The notes: generated by a model not told the origin, from the letters alone. 64,000 nt of DNA from Istiophorus platypterus (GCA_016859345.1 CM029120.1:4339001-4403000); one strand, 5' to 3'; positions 24,865 to 37,944 are shown, counted from the stretch's first letter. Numbers and translations: made by a program.

Positions 24865-26033
24865 CATTCCATCTGAACGCACTTTATTTCAGCAGCTCCC
24901 CCACGAGCCTGTACCAAAACATTCAAACCCACCCGGTTGGTAATAAACTGACATCATTCGCTGTGCAGAGGGGAAGACATTTCATCTCTGAACATTAAAA
25001 GGGATTGAAGCAAAACAAAAAAGGTCTTTTCTCAGATTAATTAAAAAAAAAAAAAAAAAATCCTCTCACACTTGCTGACCTGCAGCATCAGAAAAATCTC
25101 ACTGCAAAGTTAACAGGTAGTTTTGTTTGCTTTGGTTTCTTCTGACCGAGAAAAAAATAAATTTAAAATTAAAAATAAGTATTGCAACTGATCAGGAAGA
25201 AAAAAAAACAAACAAACAAACAAAAAAAAAAAACAACCCAAAAAAGATCTGCATTAAATTTACATTTTTACAAGTCGTCATTAAAAATCTCCAATTTTCA
25301 TTTCAGGACACCTAGAAAACGCTTTCAACAAATCAATGTCTAAATGGGGGTCAACAAAATTCTTTAAAAATTGTATAAAAAGAAAAAAGAAAAAAAAAAA
25401 AAGCACCTCACCATTTAATTAAGTGCTTAAATAAAGGTAATAACGTTACAAATTCAAAAAGCTAATAAAATTAAAAAGGAAATTTTCCAGTGAGGAGACA
25501 GAGACAAAATTCAGAGTTGGCAGTGGTATTTGGTTATTCTGTATCAAATCTAGTGGCGGCTTGTGTTTGCTCACAGCAGCAAAACGCAAATGGTAAAACT
25601 GGCAGTAGGTCCAAGTGGTTTTTTTTCTTCCTTTTTCTTAAAAAAACAAAACAAAACAAAACAAAAAACAAAACAAAAACAATGATCACATTGCTTCAGA
25701 ACATCAACGAATTCCACGTCACAAGCACCTCACTAACCCTGACCTCCCTTCAGGTCAAAGTTTCATCATCTCATCTCTTGTCCCTCTTTTAAAATTTGCA
25801 TAAATAACTAACTCTGGTTATAGTTAAATGTAACTTTTAGGGGCTTCAAGAAAATCCCTGATCTGCTGGTGCAATGTAAACACACAAAACTAAAAAGCAA
25901 ACAAACAAACAAACAAACAAAAACCAAACTTTTCCTTGCTGGTGGGGGCGAGGCCTCGGGCTCTGTGAGGAATTTGTACTCGGTGGGAGGCAGTGGGAGT
26001 TTTAGAGGCAGTCCGGGGGGGTGGGGGGTGGGG

Positions 26034-26081
<48 letters not shown>

Positions 26082-26087
26082 GGGGTG
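24865..26087 (-). other. cdc25b: Putative cdc25b 3' UTR
   Basis: This runs from the stop codon to a canonical AATAAA on the minus strand (plus-strand TTTATT at 24883-24888), giving a 3' UTR of about 1.2 kb. It contains a (CA)n microsatellite on the sense strand immediately after the stop, and many U-rich and A-rich homopolymers, as is common in unstable mRNAs. The exact end is inferred from the poly-A signal only. Confidence 0.5.
26035..26080. repeat. (GT)n microsatellite in cdc25b 3' UTR
   Basis: About 22 GT units, read as (CA)n on the cdc25b sense strand. It begins 8 nt after the cdc25b stop codon. Confidence 0.95.
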
Positions 26088-29000
26088 TCACGGCTTCTTC
26101 AGTCGGCTGTACATGTCTCTCTTGCTGCGCTCCCCGGCCCAGGTGCGACTCTTCTGGCGAAACTTCTTGAGGTCCTCCTTGAAGTCCTCGTGGTGCATGG
26201 GCCGGTAGGACTGGGGCTCACATTGCATCTGCGTGGGCAAATGATGGGACAAGTTCAGGGGCTGAACAGCCGCCAGAGCAGAAACTTGAAAGAAGCCTTC
26301 CAGGCATGTTTAGAGACGTATATAAAAAGCCTGATCTCTATAATAACTTGTGTCTGGTGCAGCTCTCACAAAAAAAAAAAAAAAAAAAAAAGAAGTACCG
26401 TTATCTTTGTATTTTTTGAGTTGAGCTATGTTGCTGCCTTTCTGAAAAAGTTTTGCACTTCTGATTTAGAAGCTTCAGGCAGATTTACTCTATTTTTGTG
26501 TCTATTTAATTATTTTTTTCTCCCTACTTAAAACATCAGTCTTTTTACTTTGAAAAATCTTTAAATTTGACTTAATCCAATTTGCAGTTGTGATTATTAA
26601 ATTAATCCACATGGTGGCTTTTTACTGTGGGGTAGAACTGCTAATCAAATGATAGGTGACTTAAAAACAACATCTCAGCTTCAAGTCCACTTTCTTCTGG
26701 GTTTAAGACGGTGAAGACCTACTTTGCCAGATGCAGCTGAAAGCTCAGAAAAGGCTAGTAAGTGGACTTTAAGTCGAAATAATTCAATCCCGCATATTGT
26801 TCCTAGAACTAAACTCAGGCTCAAAAGCTCTTCAGAGGCTGGTTGCCCTGTGTTTTACAAAGATATTGAAATTAAATAAGGATAAAAACAGTAAAACAAC
26901 TTTTGATCACTGCCGTCATTGCTGGGCTATGTGGAATAAGCTTTTCGAGCCCGTATGGTTGTCAAAAATAATGCACACTAAGCCGAGTGCATTATATTTC
27001 TTAGTATAATGTGTGGCTTATCCGATACAATGATCCGATCAAGTCCCCCAGACATTGGGCGGATTCTTGGGTGAAATCTACAGCAAAAACCAACCTGAAA
27101 ATGAGGGAAGAATTCTTTGTATCCCCCCTTGAGGACGTAGAGCTCGGGGTAGTGGAGCTTGGGGTAGTCGTTCATGGTGCGGTCTTGCTCCCTGACGAAG
27201 CGGCACATCCGGGGGCCTCGCTCCGACGAGAACTCGCAGTGGAATATAACGACAACTCGTCTCTCCGGGCAGGACGGGACAATGGGGGTCCTGAGGAGGA
27301 AGTCCTGCACCTGCTCCTCCTGGTGCAGGTTCAGGGCTCCCTGAGAATAGAAAGGATGAAACCGAAACACTCCATTTAGAAAAGTACGGGAACGGTCCCC
27401 GAGGCACCTGTGCGCTTGAGCGGCCCAATCTCGCATGGCTCCCACATGTTGACTCACCTTGATGTGTCCTCCCTCAAACTCGTAGGGGTAGCGACAGTCG
27501 ATGACAATGACTCGCTCAAGTAGATGATTAAACTGGCCGGAGAGAGCCGCCACCATCTAAGGCCACGGAGGACACACTTTAGTAATTTATCTTTTTAAAT
27601 TTTTTACAATTACAACAGTAAAAAACAGAGTATTTGGAGCAAACAGAAAAATAGCCAAGTGTATCTACTCACAATGTCTGAGGTAATGTACTTGAGGTCT
27701 TGACAACTGCCGCTCACCGTGGGCAATACAAAAGGCTAAAAGACAAAAAGGGAATTGGATTGGATCAGTTAGTTTCGCACGACTAAGTCACCGAGGTTAA
27801 GAAACATCTGAAAAACTGTCGGTTCTCTTCACCTTGGTGAAATCTCCTATAAGTTCATTGGAACCGTCCTGACTGTCCAGAAACTTCTCGATCTCTGCCT
27901 GACAGAAGGACTTGGACCTCTGCAGCAGTGAGCAGCCCTGGGAGGAGACGAGGGAAGAGGTTAAGGAGGCGGTTGGGAAGAAAACGAGGGGATTCGAGAC
28001 AATGGCCAGTCAGCCTCAGTGGCTGTTTCAGGAGCCGTTTCTCCACTTCAACCCCGGTCTCAGTCACAAACCCCGGAATCACCAGGACTTTGACAAATTC
28101 CCATGACACCGATGGGTGCACCAAGGCATGGAGGACTCACCATCCGCGGGGATTCGGGGTCTTGTTCCAGGGTGGTGACTTGCGTTCCTGCCAGGCTGCG
28201 GCGCCGCTTCACCCTGACCGGGGTGTTCTCATCGCCGGGGCAGTCGGGGCGCTTTGCAGAGGGGCGGGAGACCGGACTGGGCATGGAGGGCGACCGGAAC
28301 AGGCTCCGCGGCCGGCACCGGATCAGAGGCTGAAGGAGGGAGGGGGACAGAAAAGGAAAAAGAAGAAAAAAGGAGAATCAAACTCAGTTCATTTACCTTT
28401 TGATGCCTTAAGGGGACATGCTTAATAAATACAGTATGCTATGCTAATGATGCTGTTTCAGTACAGTCTTTGGATAACACAAAGGACTTTGCAGCTCCTA
28501 GATTCATGGAATATGAAGTTCCACTGCTCTGCTCCAATAAATTCTTTCTTGATAAAGTTGCCACTGCGCTTTTTCGTCAGTAGGAAAACTTACAGAGTCT
28601 TCTCCCGTACTGTCGGACACAAGCGGGGCAGTGAGCAAGCTGGCCATCCCCATCGGCATCCCAGCATTGTTCTGTAGGCAACAAGAGGGAATAATATTTA
28701 GAGACAGTAGAGATTGAACCTAGAAAAAAAAAGGTACAGAGAATAAAACTCAAATCATGTGGTTCCAAGTTTTTTTTTTTTAAGTATGTAGATCTGTAAA
28801 GCGACAGGGAGTCACCTCTATGTTGTCGTCCATTACTTCCAAAAAGCCGTCGTCATCATCGTCGTCATTCAGGGAAGAGGTGAGGGAGGAACGTCGTAGG
28901 AACGTAGGGCTGGAGTCGTAGAAGTCAAGCTGCTGGATTGGAGTCGGTGAGAAAACCTGAGGGGCCAAAAAAAAAAAAAAAAAAAAAAAAGAGGGGAAAG

Positions 29001-32000
29001 ATAAGGAGAGTTTGAATCTTTCTGGGATCGGGTCTTAACCTCGCACAGCAAGATGGATGCCGGATCCCTAAGACGCCCACATACCATGAGGGCCGGTGCC
29101 GAGTTGGGGCGGGAGGCAAACGCTTCCTTCGAATGCCCGCCGTTGAAGGAGCGCACGCGACACCGCGACGCTGGCTTGGTTGGTTTCTTGAATTCGAAGC
29201 CCTCCTGAGAATACAATTTCAAAAGATAGATCAACACTCTACACCTTTCAGGAAGCGCGGCCAACACCTAGTTGTCTTGATTTTGCAGATAAAACTAGAG
29301 AGAAGTCTTGTACCGGGGTGAATCTTCTTTTAAACGCGATACTGACAACAATTTTATTCTAATATTATCTTAAAGTGAAATGAAATCGAAAGATTGACCG
29401 AAATTTTGGGATAAATGACGAAATGCCTTCACCAGGGCAAGAAACTCGCTTCCTGAGCATTAGTAAAAATTCTGTCTGCTTTTGTACGTCATCAGGAAAA
29501 AAGCCAATTTAACAACGATGGATCTTCTTTCAAAACACCTTCTCATTGAAGTCTTCCAACCAAAGTCAAACAGCATCACTGACCTCTGGCATGTTCTCTT
29601 TGTTTTCCTGTTGAGAGGAGGGGGAGGCAGTGTTTATGTGGGAGGGTTGTTGGCCGAATATTCCGTAGCGGTGTGAGTCTGTTTCCTGTCCCTTCAGAGA
29701 TGGACTGAAACCCAGGAGCTGCGGCTGCAGGGAGGGAAGGGGGGGGGGGGGTTAGCTGAGGCCAAGCGACTGTCAACAACCTGTTCTGTTGTGGGTTTAC
29801 ATTGGAGGATGTTTTATACTAATTAAATTAAAATACCAAATCTTGGTACTGAACCCAAATGCATGTTTAATGTTACAATATCTTGACTCTTGCATAGTCC
29901 TCCATTCTTCTACCCTCTGTGTGCTACATAATCCATTTTAATTTAAATTGTTCTGGGGAAAGATTCTGTGATTGTGTTTTTTTTTGGAGGGGGGGGTGGA
30001 TGCTTGACAACAGAATTAGAACCACAACAGGCCAGATTCTTACAGCATCTGGTAGCCCGATACGTCAGCCGGGGATTAAACCAATTAAAAAAAAAAAAAA
30101 AGCAGCTCACAGAGCTAGAAACAACACAGACGTGACAAATCTACTTACAGGCAACGAGTTGATTCTTCGAATTGGCATCCTCCTATAAATGATAGACGGG
30201 AGAGAAAACAGTCAATACGAATCTCAAAATCAAGGGTTTGTGTGGTAAAATACTCCCTGGAGAGCAGAGCAATGTCATCCAAACGAGGAGAAGGCGTAAC
30301 AGCCCGTAACGGTTTTAGAATATTGATTGTAAAGCAACTTACTCATTGACCACACGGCTTGACTTCTGAATGGCCTTTTCAAATCTGTAAGAGAAAAATT
30401 AGAAGCTGTTCAGAATGGGTGGGAAATGGTTAAAATGGGCAACAAGTGCTGCAAAAAAATAAAGTAAGAAGCCTTTGTAATTAAACTCGCTGTGGAAAGA
30501 GACTGCAAGGCCTTAATTGCCAGTCCCGAAAACTACAAAGATTCTGCGGCTCTATTGAGGAGCCAGGGGGAACGGTTGGGCTAGAGGAAGTTGAGTGAAT
30601 GCATGAAGGCAAGAGGTGGCCTTTGCACTGGAGCAATGCCCACCTGTATGCTAAATAGGTTGAGTGGGGAGCTCAGTGTGCAGCTCAGGGAGAGGAGGGA
30701 CGGAGGGAAAGGAGAGGGGATGCAGAGATCAGCTAATCTACCATATGCCTGCTATAGCCAACGCCGCCAAACCCTTTTCTGTAAGGGCCTTTTGTTTGTC
30801 GAGGGGGAGCGTGTCCCATTCAAGGCAGACCAGAGGAGGGGAGGGCTGTTGTTCTCTGGGGTGCCCTCATTTCAATAGCCTGATGCAGAGAAAACTCATG
30901 GCCCCCTTTCGCCTATTGAAATAACAGTGCATAGGAAGAGTGCCAAAACCCAGAGGGGGTGGGCTATCATTAAACCCGAGAGCCGGGCACATCCTCCCCC
31001 CATCTCAACCTGGAAAGCTCCTAGCAACCGAACAGCTGTAAAAAAGATGAATGAGGCCTCGGGCACCAAATGTTGCTGTAAAGGAACTTGCACATTAGAT
31101 GGCAGCTGATGTCTGCAGAGACTCGCCCAACCAAGAATTGAGGGGAAGAGGGCCACCCAAGATTAGGCAGCTGAGCTGGTAAGATAACAAAGCTGAACAC
31201 AACTGGTTTGCCCACTTTTTTTCTGATCAGCTTCAGAACTTGCCCTTTTTACCCATTGGACTTAATACAAATTAGTTTCCGCTTACTACTTTTAAACCTT
31301 TTTCTTTGTACCTAGTCCACAGGGCCAAGAATTTTTTTTCCACTGAAAACATAACCAATTAAATTTAGTCAACAACTGCAAATTACAATTTCAGACCACA
31401 TGTTCTTTTGACATTGTAACGTTAAAAGACACAAAAGGAGAGTCAAGCTGACGTGCCTTTTTCAGCTAATCTGCTTAGCAAAAAAACGAGTGAAGCCGTA
31501 GACTTAAAGCCAATGGTAAAAAAAATAATCCCACAGATGAGAAATTGTGCTTGGCTCAGCTGAACCCAAGCATGGGGGGTGGGGGGTTGGGGGTTAAGCA
31601 GAGGGGAAGAGCTCACAGGCTGATTGATTAGAAGAGACATGAAGAGGACAGTGTGACTTACGTGTCTTCCACTTCAACAGCATCCATGGGGCTTGGGGGA
31701 TCCATGCCAAGGCCTGCAGGGAAAGAGTCGTGTCACAGATCAATGTGCACAAGTAGGTGCGGAACAGGATGGGATTCTGGCACCAAAAACTGAACCGTGG
31801 CTGGTGAAGTTTTTGCTCCCTTTCCAGTTAGCAACAGACATCAAACTGGAAATTTCGAGTGTGCTTTTTACCCTGTAGACCCGTTCAATTTGTAAATAGT
31901 GTGACTTATGAGAGCAGCTGTGCAGAGAAACAACTGGGGCTGGAAATGGCAATAGCTATCATCAATTAATCTAAAAATTATGATTGTTAAGTCTAGAAAG

Positions 32001-32833
32001 TGTCAGAAAATATTGAGAAACATCCAGCCCATGTTCCTGAAGCCCAAAGGTTGATGCTGCAAAACACTGGCTTCCAGGGCCAAATGTATTCAATGAACCA
32101 TCACATAAAACAAGGAAAAATAGCAAATCCTCACAATGTTTGGCATTTTTGGTTTAGTAATCAAAAGAATAGTTAAAAGAGAGTATGTTGGAACTGAGGT
32201 TGTATAAAACCAACCACTGACAACACCCCTCATCTCATGACCACATCTAAAACTAAGGTGCCCCGACTATGAAATGAGATGTACGTGAGGCCCTGGGCCA
32301 CTAATTGTGATGGCATCAATTAGCACAGACAATGGGGTATTTTTCTCAGCAGACTCACCAGCGTCAGACGAGACGTCAGAGGCAAAGGAGGGAACCTTTT
32401 CAAGGAGCGAAGGCTTCCTCCTCTTCGGGGTATCATACTGGCTGTTGGGCAAAGGGGTGAACAGGGAAAAAACCACAATGGCTGTGAGTCCCAAACCAGA
32501 GTCTGCATGCTAAGTTAAGCACCGCACTACATGGAAGCTGCACCCGTGTCCGGCATCGGAAAAGAAAGCAAGTAGGCGAATTAACACATAAAACTTTAAT
32601 GAAAAACGATAACAATACCTTCCGAGTCCGACTAAATTGTTCATGTCCTGGGCCAAATTGGTGACAGGAGACAGCACAGTCCCGGGTCCGGGGGAGAACA
32701 GATTCCTGCAGTGCGAGTTCCTGGAGCTCAGGTCGGGCAGAGAGAGCGGGGGGAGCCCGGGGATCCCGTCTGGCCTGCTTTTCAAAATCAAATTAACGGG
32801 ACTGGTGCTTCCGAAACAATTACCCGACTCCAT
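26088..32833 (-). CDS. cdc25b: M-phase inducer phosphatase Cdc25B
   Basis: Dual-specificity phosphatase that removes inhibitory phosphates from CDK1/CDK2 to trigger mitosis. Fifteen coding exons: 32619-32833, 32359-32441, 31662-31713, 30343-30384, 30149-30182, 29584-29724, 29085-29204, 28816-28956, 28594-28671, 28141-28329, 27833-27937, 27673-27735, 27458-27556, 27095-27340, 26088-26228. All introns are GT-AG and phases agree, giving 582 aa (human CDC25B 580). Seen: TFEKAIQKSSR and MPIRRINSLP early; KEN box in ENKEN (exon 6); SRPNSAPALM (exon 7); acidic DDDDDDGFLEV (exon 8); FRSPSMP at 313-319, the known 14-3-3 site region of CDC25B; basic KRRRS at 343; RSKSF near 372; rhodanese-type catalytic domain with DCRYPYEFEGGHIK (441-454) and P-loop HCEFSSER, catalytic Cys489 and Arg495; LKGGYKEFFP; and a C-terminal CDK-docking tail. 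The B subtype fits best from the N-terminal motifs and synteny with ap5s1. Confidence 0.97.
28967..28990. repeat. Poly-A (24) in cdc25b intron, pyrimidine tract of exon 8 acceptor
   Basis: On the sense strand this is a long T run ending 10 nt before the exon 8 acceptor, so it serves as its polypyrimidine tract. Its length is likely to vary between individuals. Confidence 0.9.
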
Positions 32834-33290
32834 CTTCGGTGTAGAAAAATCGTTTTGTGGCGGGTTTTAATTTGGGGCTCCGGGTCGGAGAGCGAAGATT
32901 AGTTAGCAAGACGGGTCCGAAACTTCGAGCTAACCAGGGAGCTAACCAGCTAGCTAGCGACAATTTAAGAGAACATCTCCAAACCGTGCGACCCGAAGCG
33001 CCGGCTGGGAACGACTCGGCGGTTCCGTGCGGAGTCGAACTTTGACTCGGTCTCGCCGGATCAGTAACCCCGCATAGCTGCTGTTCGTGGCCGGGAGAGA
33101 GAGAGAGGCGGCGGCGGCGGACTCCCTCTCTGACAGCCCCTGGTTTCTGAGGAGAAAATCACCGAGGCTGCTCGTATTTATGTTCAAAATAAAAGCTCCG
33201 AAGCGGCAATCTCTCAGCCAATCGGCGCGGGCCGCGGCCCCCGGGCGGCCAATCAGAGCGCGGAACGGTGCCTCGTCGTTGTCCCGTCGC
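32834..33290 (-). promoter_or_regulatory. cdc25b: cdc25b 5' UTR and cell-cycle promoter (CCAAT x2, CHR)
   Basis: CpG-rich DNA upstream of the start codon. Two CCAAT boxes (plus strand, ATTGG on the sense strand) lie at 33218-33222 and 33249-33253, exactly 31 bp apart and in the same orientation. A sense-strand TTTGAA (plus TTCAAA, 33183-33188) lies about 30 bp downstream. Paired NF-Y boxes plus a CHR element are the known arrangement in G2/M genes bound by NF-Y and MuvB complexes. Transcription should start just downstream, near 33150, giving a 5' UTR of about 300 nt (inferred). Confidence 0.7.
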
Positions 33291-33299
33291 CGGATGGGC

Positions 33300-33765
33300 G
33301 AGAGGACGGAGGATGTGATGACACGATTTTTATCTTTCTTCTCTCATATCTTTTGTTCTCTGCCTCTCGACTTTGGACAAAATCTCTTATCCGACAATAT
33401 TATCCTCTTACTGACATTTATTTTTTTGTTGTTGTTTACAATAAAAACGAAACTCAGCTGCTGAGAGAGAGATTTAAAAAAAAAAGATTTGAAAAAATGA
33501 ATGGAGTTTTGCAGAACCACCTCCTCACTTGCAAAATGTCTGTGCTGGTAAGCCTGAATTCAAATCTACAAACAAAGAGGAGGGAAGCGTTTCACAACTG
33601 CCCCAGGCCCAAAGGGAAACATCAGTATGAAAAGGCATTTAAGCTCCACTTTTATACACTGTTGGGTAGTTTAATCTATAATCTCATTCTAGCCTCTAAG
33701 CTTTTCATATCTTATGCAAGCAAATCTTAGTTGATGATGTAATTCCAGCTGTCAGTTCAATATAG
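33300..33765. other. Gene-free DNA upstream of cdc25b
   Basis: AT-rich sequence with no exon recognised; a 125-codon plus-strand frame at 33353-33730 has low-complexity composition and no splice context. Confidence 0.4.
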
Positions 33766-33769
33766 TGTA

Positions 33770-34040
33770 GTAAAGCGTACAATATTTCCCACCGAATGTG
33801 GTGGAGTAGCAACTATGAAGTGGTATAAAATGAAAATACTCAGGTAAAGTGCAAGTACATCAAAGTTGTACTTACGTTAGTTATTTTCCACCACTCCAGA
33901 TACTTATGTAAAAGCAGAATTGCCTACTACATTTATACTGTGAGTAAAAGTCCTCACTGAAGCAAAATGGACTTTCCAACGAGTAGAGGAGGAAATATTC
34001 AGATCATTTACATTTTTTTCACTCAAAGTAAAAGTCCTCT
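33770..34040. repeat. Dispersed teleost repeat, copy 1
   Basis: The sequence contains phrases typical of a widespread fish repeat: CTCAGGTAAAGTGCAAGTAC, TTTTCCACCACTCC and AGTAAAAGTCCT (twice). A second related copy is at 36400-36875. It does not code for protein. Confidence 0.6.
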
Positions 34041-36080
34041 CGGGATCCTTGGTCTTTGAAAAGATTTTGGTGAAGCACATTGTGGCCTGAGTGTGTGCAT
34101 GCGGCCTGGTAATGGCTGCCATGCTCATATGCTCCCCACGCAAGGTGAGTCAGACAAAAGAAAAAAAAAAATCTCTGATGTAATAAATATTTCCTTTTTG
34201 CTGTTGCTCTCCCTTGCTCTGTCAGTCTGCCTTCCCCACCAACTCACACACACTCTTACTCCCTGGCCTTCTGAAATCATGTTAAATTCATGAACCTTTG
34301 TGAGCGGTATGAACTCAGGGAGAAAATAGTCGAACCCAATGAACTGGGAGGCTAGTTATTTCTGAATGTGTGTATGTTAATATGTGTGTGATGTGTATTT
34401 GCGAGTGCAGTTGTGAGCTTGCATGGGAGTATGCCCTTTATGTTTCCTCTCTCTCTGTATTCTTGTCTCATATGTGAATAAAATTGAAACTGAAAGTTGC
34501 AGGAACTAGTTGAAACATAATTAAAACAATGCAGAGTCCATGTTTTTGTTTATTTTTTTTCAATAGGGAACTGTTTCCTGTTATTTCCACTAAATAAAAG
34601 CACTGAAACCATGCTTCTATGGACAAGTGGTGTTTTAAACTGCATTTTAAATTATTTAGTTTGATTTCACTGTATATGAAGAACAAGTTCTTATACTGGG
34701 TCTGATCCCTGCTGGTTTGGACACAGACTATCTCTCTGTTAGCTATTTTTTTGATCATAAATTCTGGAAGCCTTGGATGTTAAAAGTTTCAAATTAAAGG
34801 TAAATTGGATGAAGCCATGATTTCTACAGAATTTTCTAAATCAGGACTCCACTTTTTAAAAAAAATCACCAACTCAGCAAAAATGGGACCAAAACTCATG
34901 TTTGTAGCATAAAATACAACATTGCTGACCAACAGGCACACACCTGTTCAACCGGACCACTGAGGCAGTCCAACTGAAAAAAAACAGACATTCTAAATAA
35001 ATACCCCTCAGTATTTTGCCTAAGGTTTACAAGAAGTTTGCGTTGAGATGTGGCTCTACAACTTTTCGCCTCAGCTTTCTTCCTCCACCAGAAGCCCAGG
35101 TTCCTCATGCACACCCCTGACTGGATTTACGGCGCTGAATGGGCGGTTATGTGTAATTCAGCGTCTGATAAGTCACGAGGCACAGCAACGTTGTTTGTTT
35201 TTGTGGGTCTTTCAGTATCGCTTGAAGCGAACCTGACGTTGTGAGCAGGGGAGTGTACCGACCCCGGGCTCATGGAGGAACCGCTGCTCGCCCCTGTTCG
35301 GTCTTTTCTCAGTTGAAGTACCTGTGTGATTGGCATCACAGATGTAAATAAGGTTTAATGAACTTCCCTGGAGAGGTGCAAGCACGGACCTGTGAATCCA
35401 GGCTCCACACCCAATGTCTGAAAAGAAGAGACAAAAAAGAGAGGGGGCTGGGGGTGGGGAGTGGGGGATAGAACATCCTCAAACGTCCCAACACCTCCAG
35501 CTCCCACCACTCCTGCACTGACTCCCCGCTGTAAACTGGTTCCTACAGGCTCCATCCAAGAATCCAGGAACTCACTTGATCTTTACTCCCAAGATCATTT
35601 TACACACTTTAAATCAGTGTTACTTTCCTGGCAGCTGATTTTATACAATGATTAATTAATTATTAATTAATACATTTGAGTATGTACAGATACAGGTCAA
35701 GTACTATACAGAAAATCTGTTGTTAGAGAGGAAAAACTTGAAAACACACAGGTTTGGTCCTTTAAGGATGATTAGAATGAAATCAACCATACAAACTCTT
35801 CTTAAGTGTTGTTGTAAAAAGTGCACTGTGGATGACATTTATTCCTACAGTGTATTAGAATAAATCTTACCTCTATTTATCTCACACTGTGACTCACTTG
35901 GACAAACAGTGTGCAGTTAACATTGGGCAGTTTGTTGAGCTACATTATGGTAACAGGAATTTGTGAAGGCCACAAATGATTCTTCCCCACCGATGCTTAA
36001 AATACTCAAAAATCTGCAGTTTCCAAACCCCTCATTTACAGTTGTAGGTAGAGGTTGTAGCTACAAGGAACAGAGGGTTT
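34041..36080. other. Gene-free DNA
   Basis: No gene found. The part at 35040-35330 is more even and CpG-containing than its surroundings and might be regulatory. ATTAATTAAT is repeated at about 35651-35671. Confidence 0.4.
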
Positions 36081-36087
36081 TTTTTAA

Positions 36088-36118
36088 CACAAACACACAC
36101 ACACACACACACACACAA
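36088..36118. repeat. (CA)n microsatellite
   Basis: About 14 CA units. Confidence 0.9.
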
Positions 36119-36399
36119 TCACACATACTCAAACAATCACACCAGTTTCAAAGCAAAATCTTAAAGCCCTGTCGTCAAGGTGACCACAAGCCAAATGTGA
36201 CAGGAATTCTGTGTTTGCTCTAATTTCACTATTGCTGTCAATTTAGAAAAACCAGCAAAGCTCATCTCAGATAAGTCGATTGTTATCTGACATCTGATGT
36301 AGGTGCAAAGAAAATAACATTTCATTTCAAGTTTTACCAGATGGAGCTTCTGCAGCTCTGGCCAAAAATTATTCAGAATCACAACAACACTGTGCAAAG

Positions 36400-36875
36400 A
36401 TACTGAAATACTGAGTAAAATCCTTCATTCAAAATGTGCACAGAAGCACAAAATAAAAGTACAAATGTGCCTTAAGTATCAAAAGTAATTACTCATTGGA
36501 CTGCAGAATGGCCAGTCAGTGTTATGCAACTAATGTTTATATTTTTTTAATTAATGTATTTTTAACTATTATTACTTAATCATTATTATCAACACTAACG
36601 TAAGCTACATTTAAATGTTGAAGCCATTTGAGAGAGAGCTAACGTAACCATTGAGCCGTTTAATCTCTGACACTGATTCATATTTTATAAACCAATCACA
36701 CATTTTGGATGTAAAATCTTAATTAGAAAAGCAAACTGTGATTTTACCTCTCACATACACAAAGGTCCCCCTGAAACGTATTGGAGTACATGTGATAAAC
36801 TAGCAAAGTATTCACACTGTACTTCAAAGTGGTACATCAGCACAGTATTTGAGTAAATGCGCTTTCCACTACTGT
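36400..36875. repeat. Dispersed teleost repeat, copy 2
   Basis: It shares phrases with 33770-34040: ATAAAAGTACAAATG, CACAGTATTTGAGTAAATG and TTTCCACTACTGTG at its right end. Old and diverged. Confidence 0.55.
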
Positions 36876-37940
36876 GTAAGGGAGGGATCGTTGTGCCCAC
36901 ACTGGACCAGTGACAGAAAACCTAAGACACGGTGCAGGCCGCTAACAGTTGATGAGCGGCTGATTGGACACTTACTGGAGCGTTTGCATTTGTCTCATCT
37001 TGAAGTACATTGTTGCGCCAGCATTAACATTGACACCAAGTTCAAAACTGGTCATTAGCACCTGGCGGCAGCCACATTACAGAGCAACCAGACCGTCACA
37101 TGGACCGAGGACACGCCACGAGCCAATGACACCACAGACTGTAATTAACATTGCAGAGTTCTCACAAGAAAAAAAGAGTCCCAGAACCTCATTCTGCAGC
37201 AGAGTTCATGTTATGGTAGAGCATGTTTTCTCTGAGGCGTTATCACAGCTATTTCTGGCATTTGTTTCTGTAGGAGAGGCAAATAAACCACTCCATCTCT
37301 GGCCTGAGTGAGCCTCAAATCCAATGTCAGTTTAACAAGTGAAACTTGTTGCAGTTTGTGTATGGAGCAAGTCTTTATAATCCCTTTTTCAGTTCCCCTC
37401 CTTGGTAACCCACGACGAGCTCCGTGCCTCACAACATGACAGCACAAGCGAACCCTCTGCCGTCCCACACAACGATCAAAGTTTGGCCCATAAAAGTAGC
37501 ATCAATTTTAGCCCTTTGACCCTTGTGGCCTCATCATAGTTAAATGATAGATATTAGATTTCGACCTATAAAAACACCACTCAATTACAGTAAAGTTGAT
37601 CTTATCTATACATAAAAAGGAAAAAGTGACCATGGCACGACTATAGAGCCAAATCTAAGAAGTTTATAAGGATAAATCTGAATAATTTACCAAAAACATT
37701 GGTGATAATGCCACATAAGCTGCTATCATTACTTTGCAGAGACGACCCAAATTCTCCTTTGGTTTGATAGGCACGCACAAAACCCAGTGGCAATGGGTCT
37801 TTATTGGCTCAGCTTGCAAATGCTTATCTCGAAAAAGCTCTTATCTTAAAGTCCTCTGGCAGGAAACCAGATATCCTGTGATAGGAAAGGAAAACACAGG
37901 GGCATTAAATGCATTTATGATCGTTTTTCTTTTTTCCATC
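36876..37940. other. Gene-free DNA
   Basis: No splice-flanked exon or named repeat recognised. Confidence 0.4.
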
Positions 37941-37944
37941 GTAG

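Noticed and set aside
25869..26531. 220-codon plus-strand frame over the last cdc25b exon
   Set aside because: It is antisense to the real last exon of cdc25b and is kept open largely by the GT microsatellite and A-rich tracts; no protein family fits.
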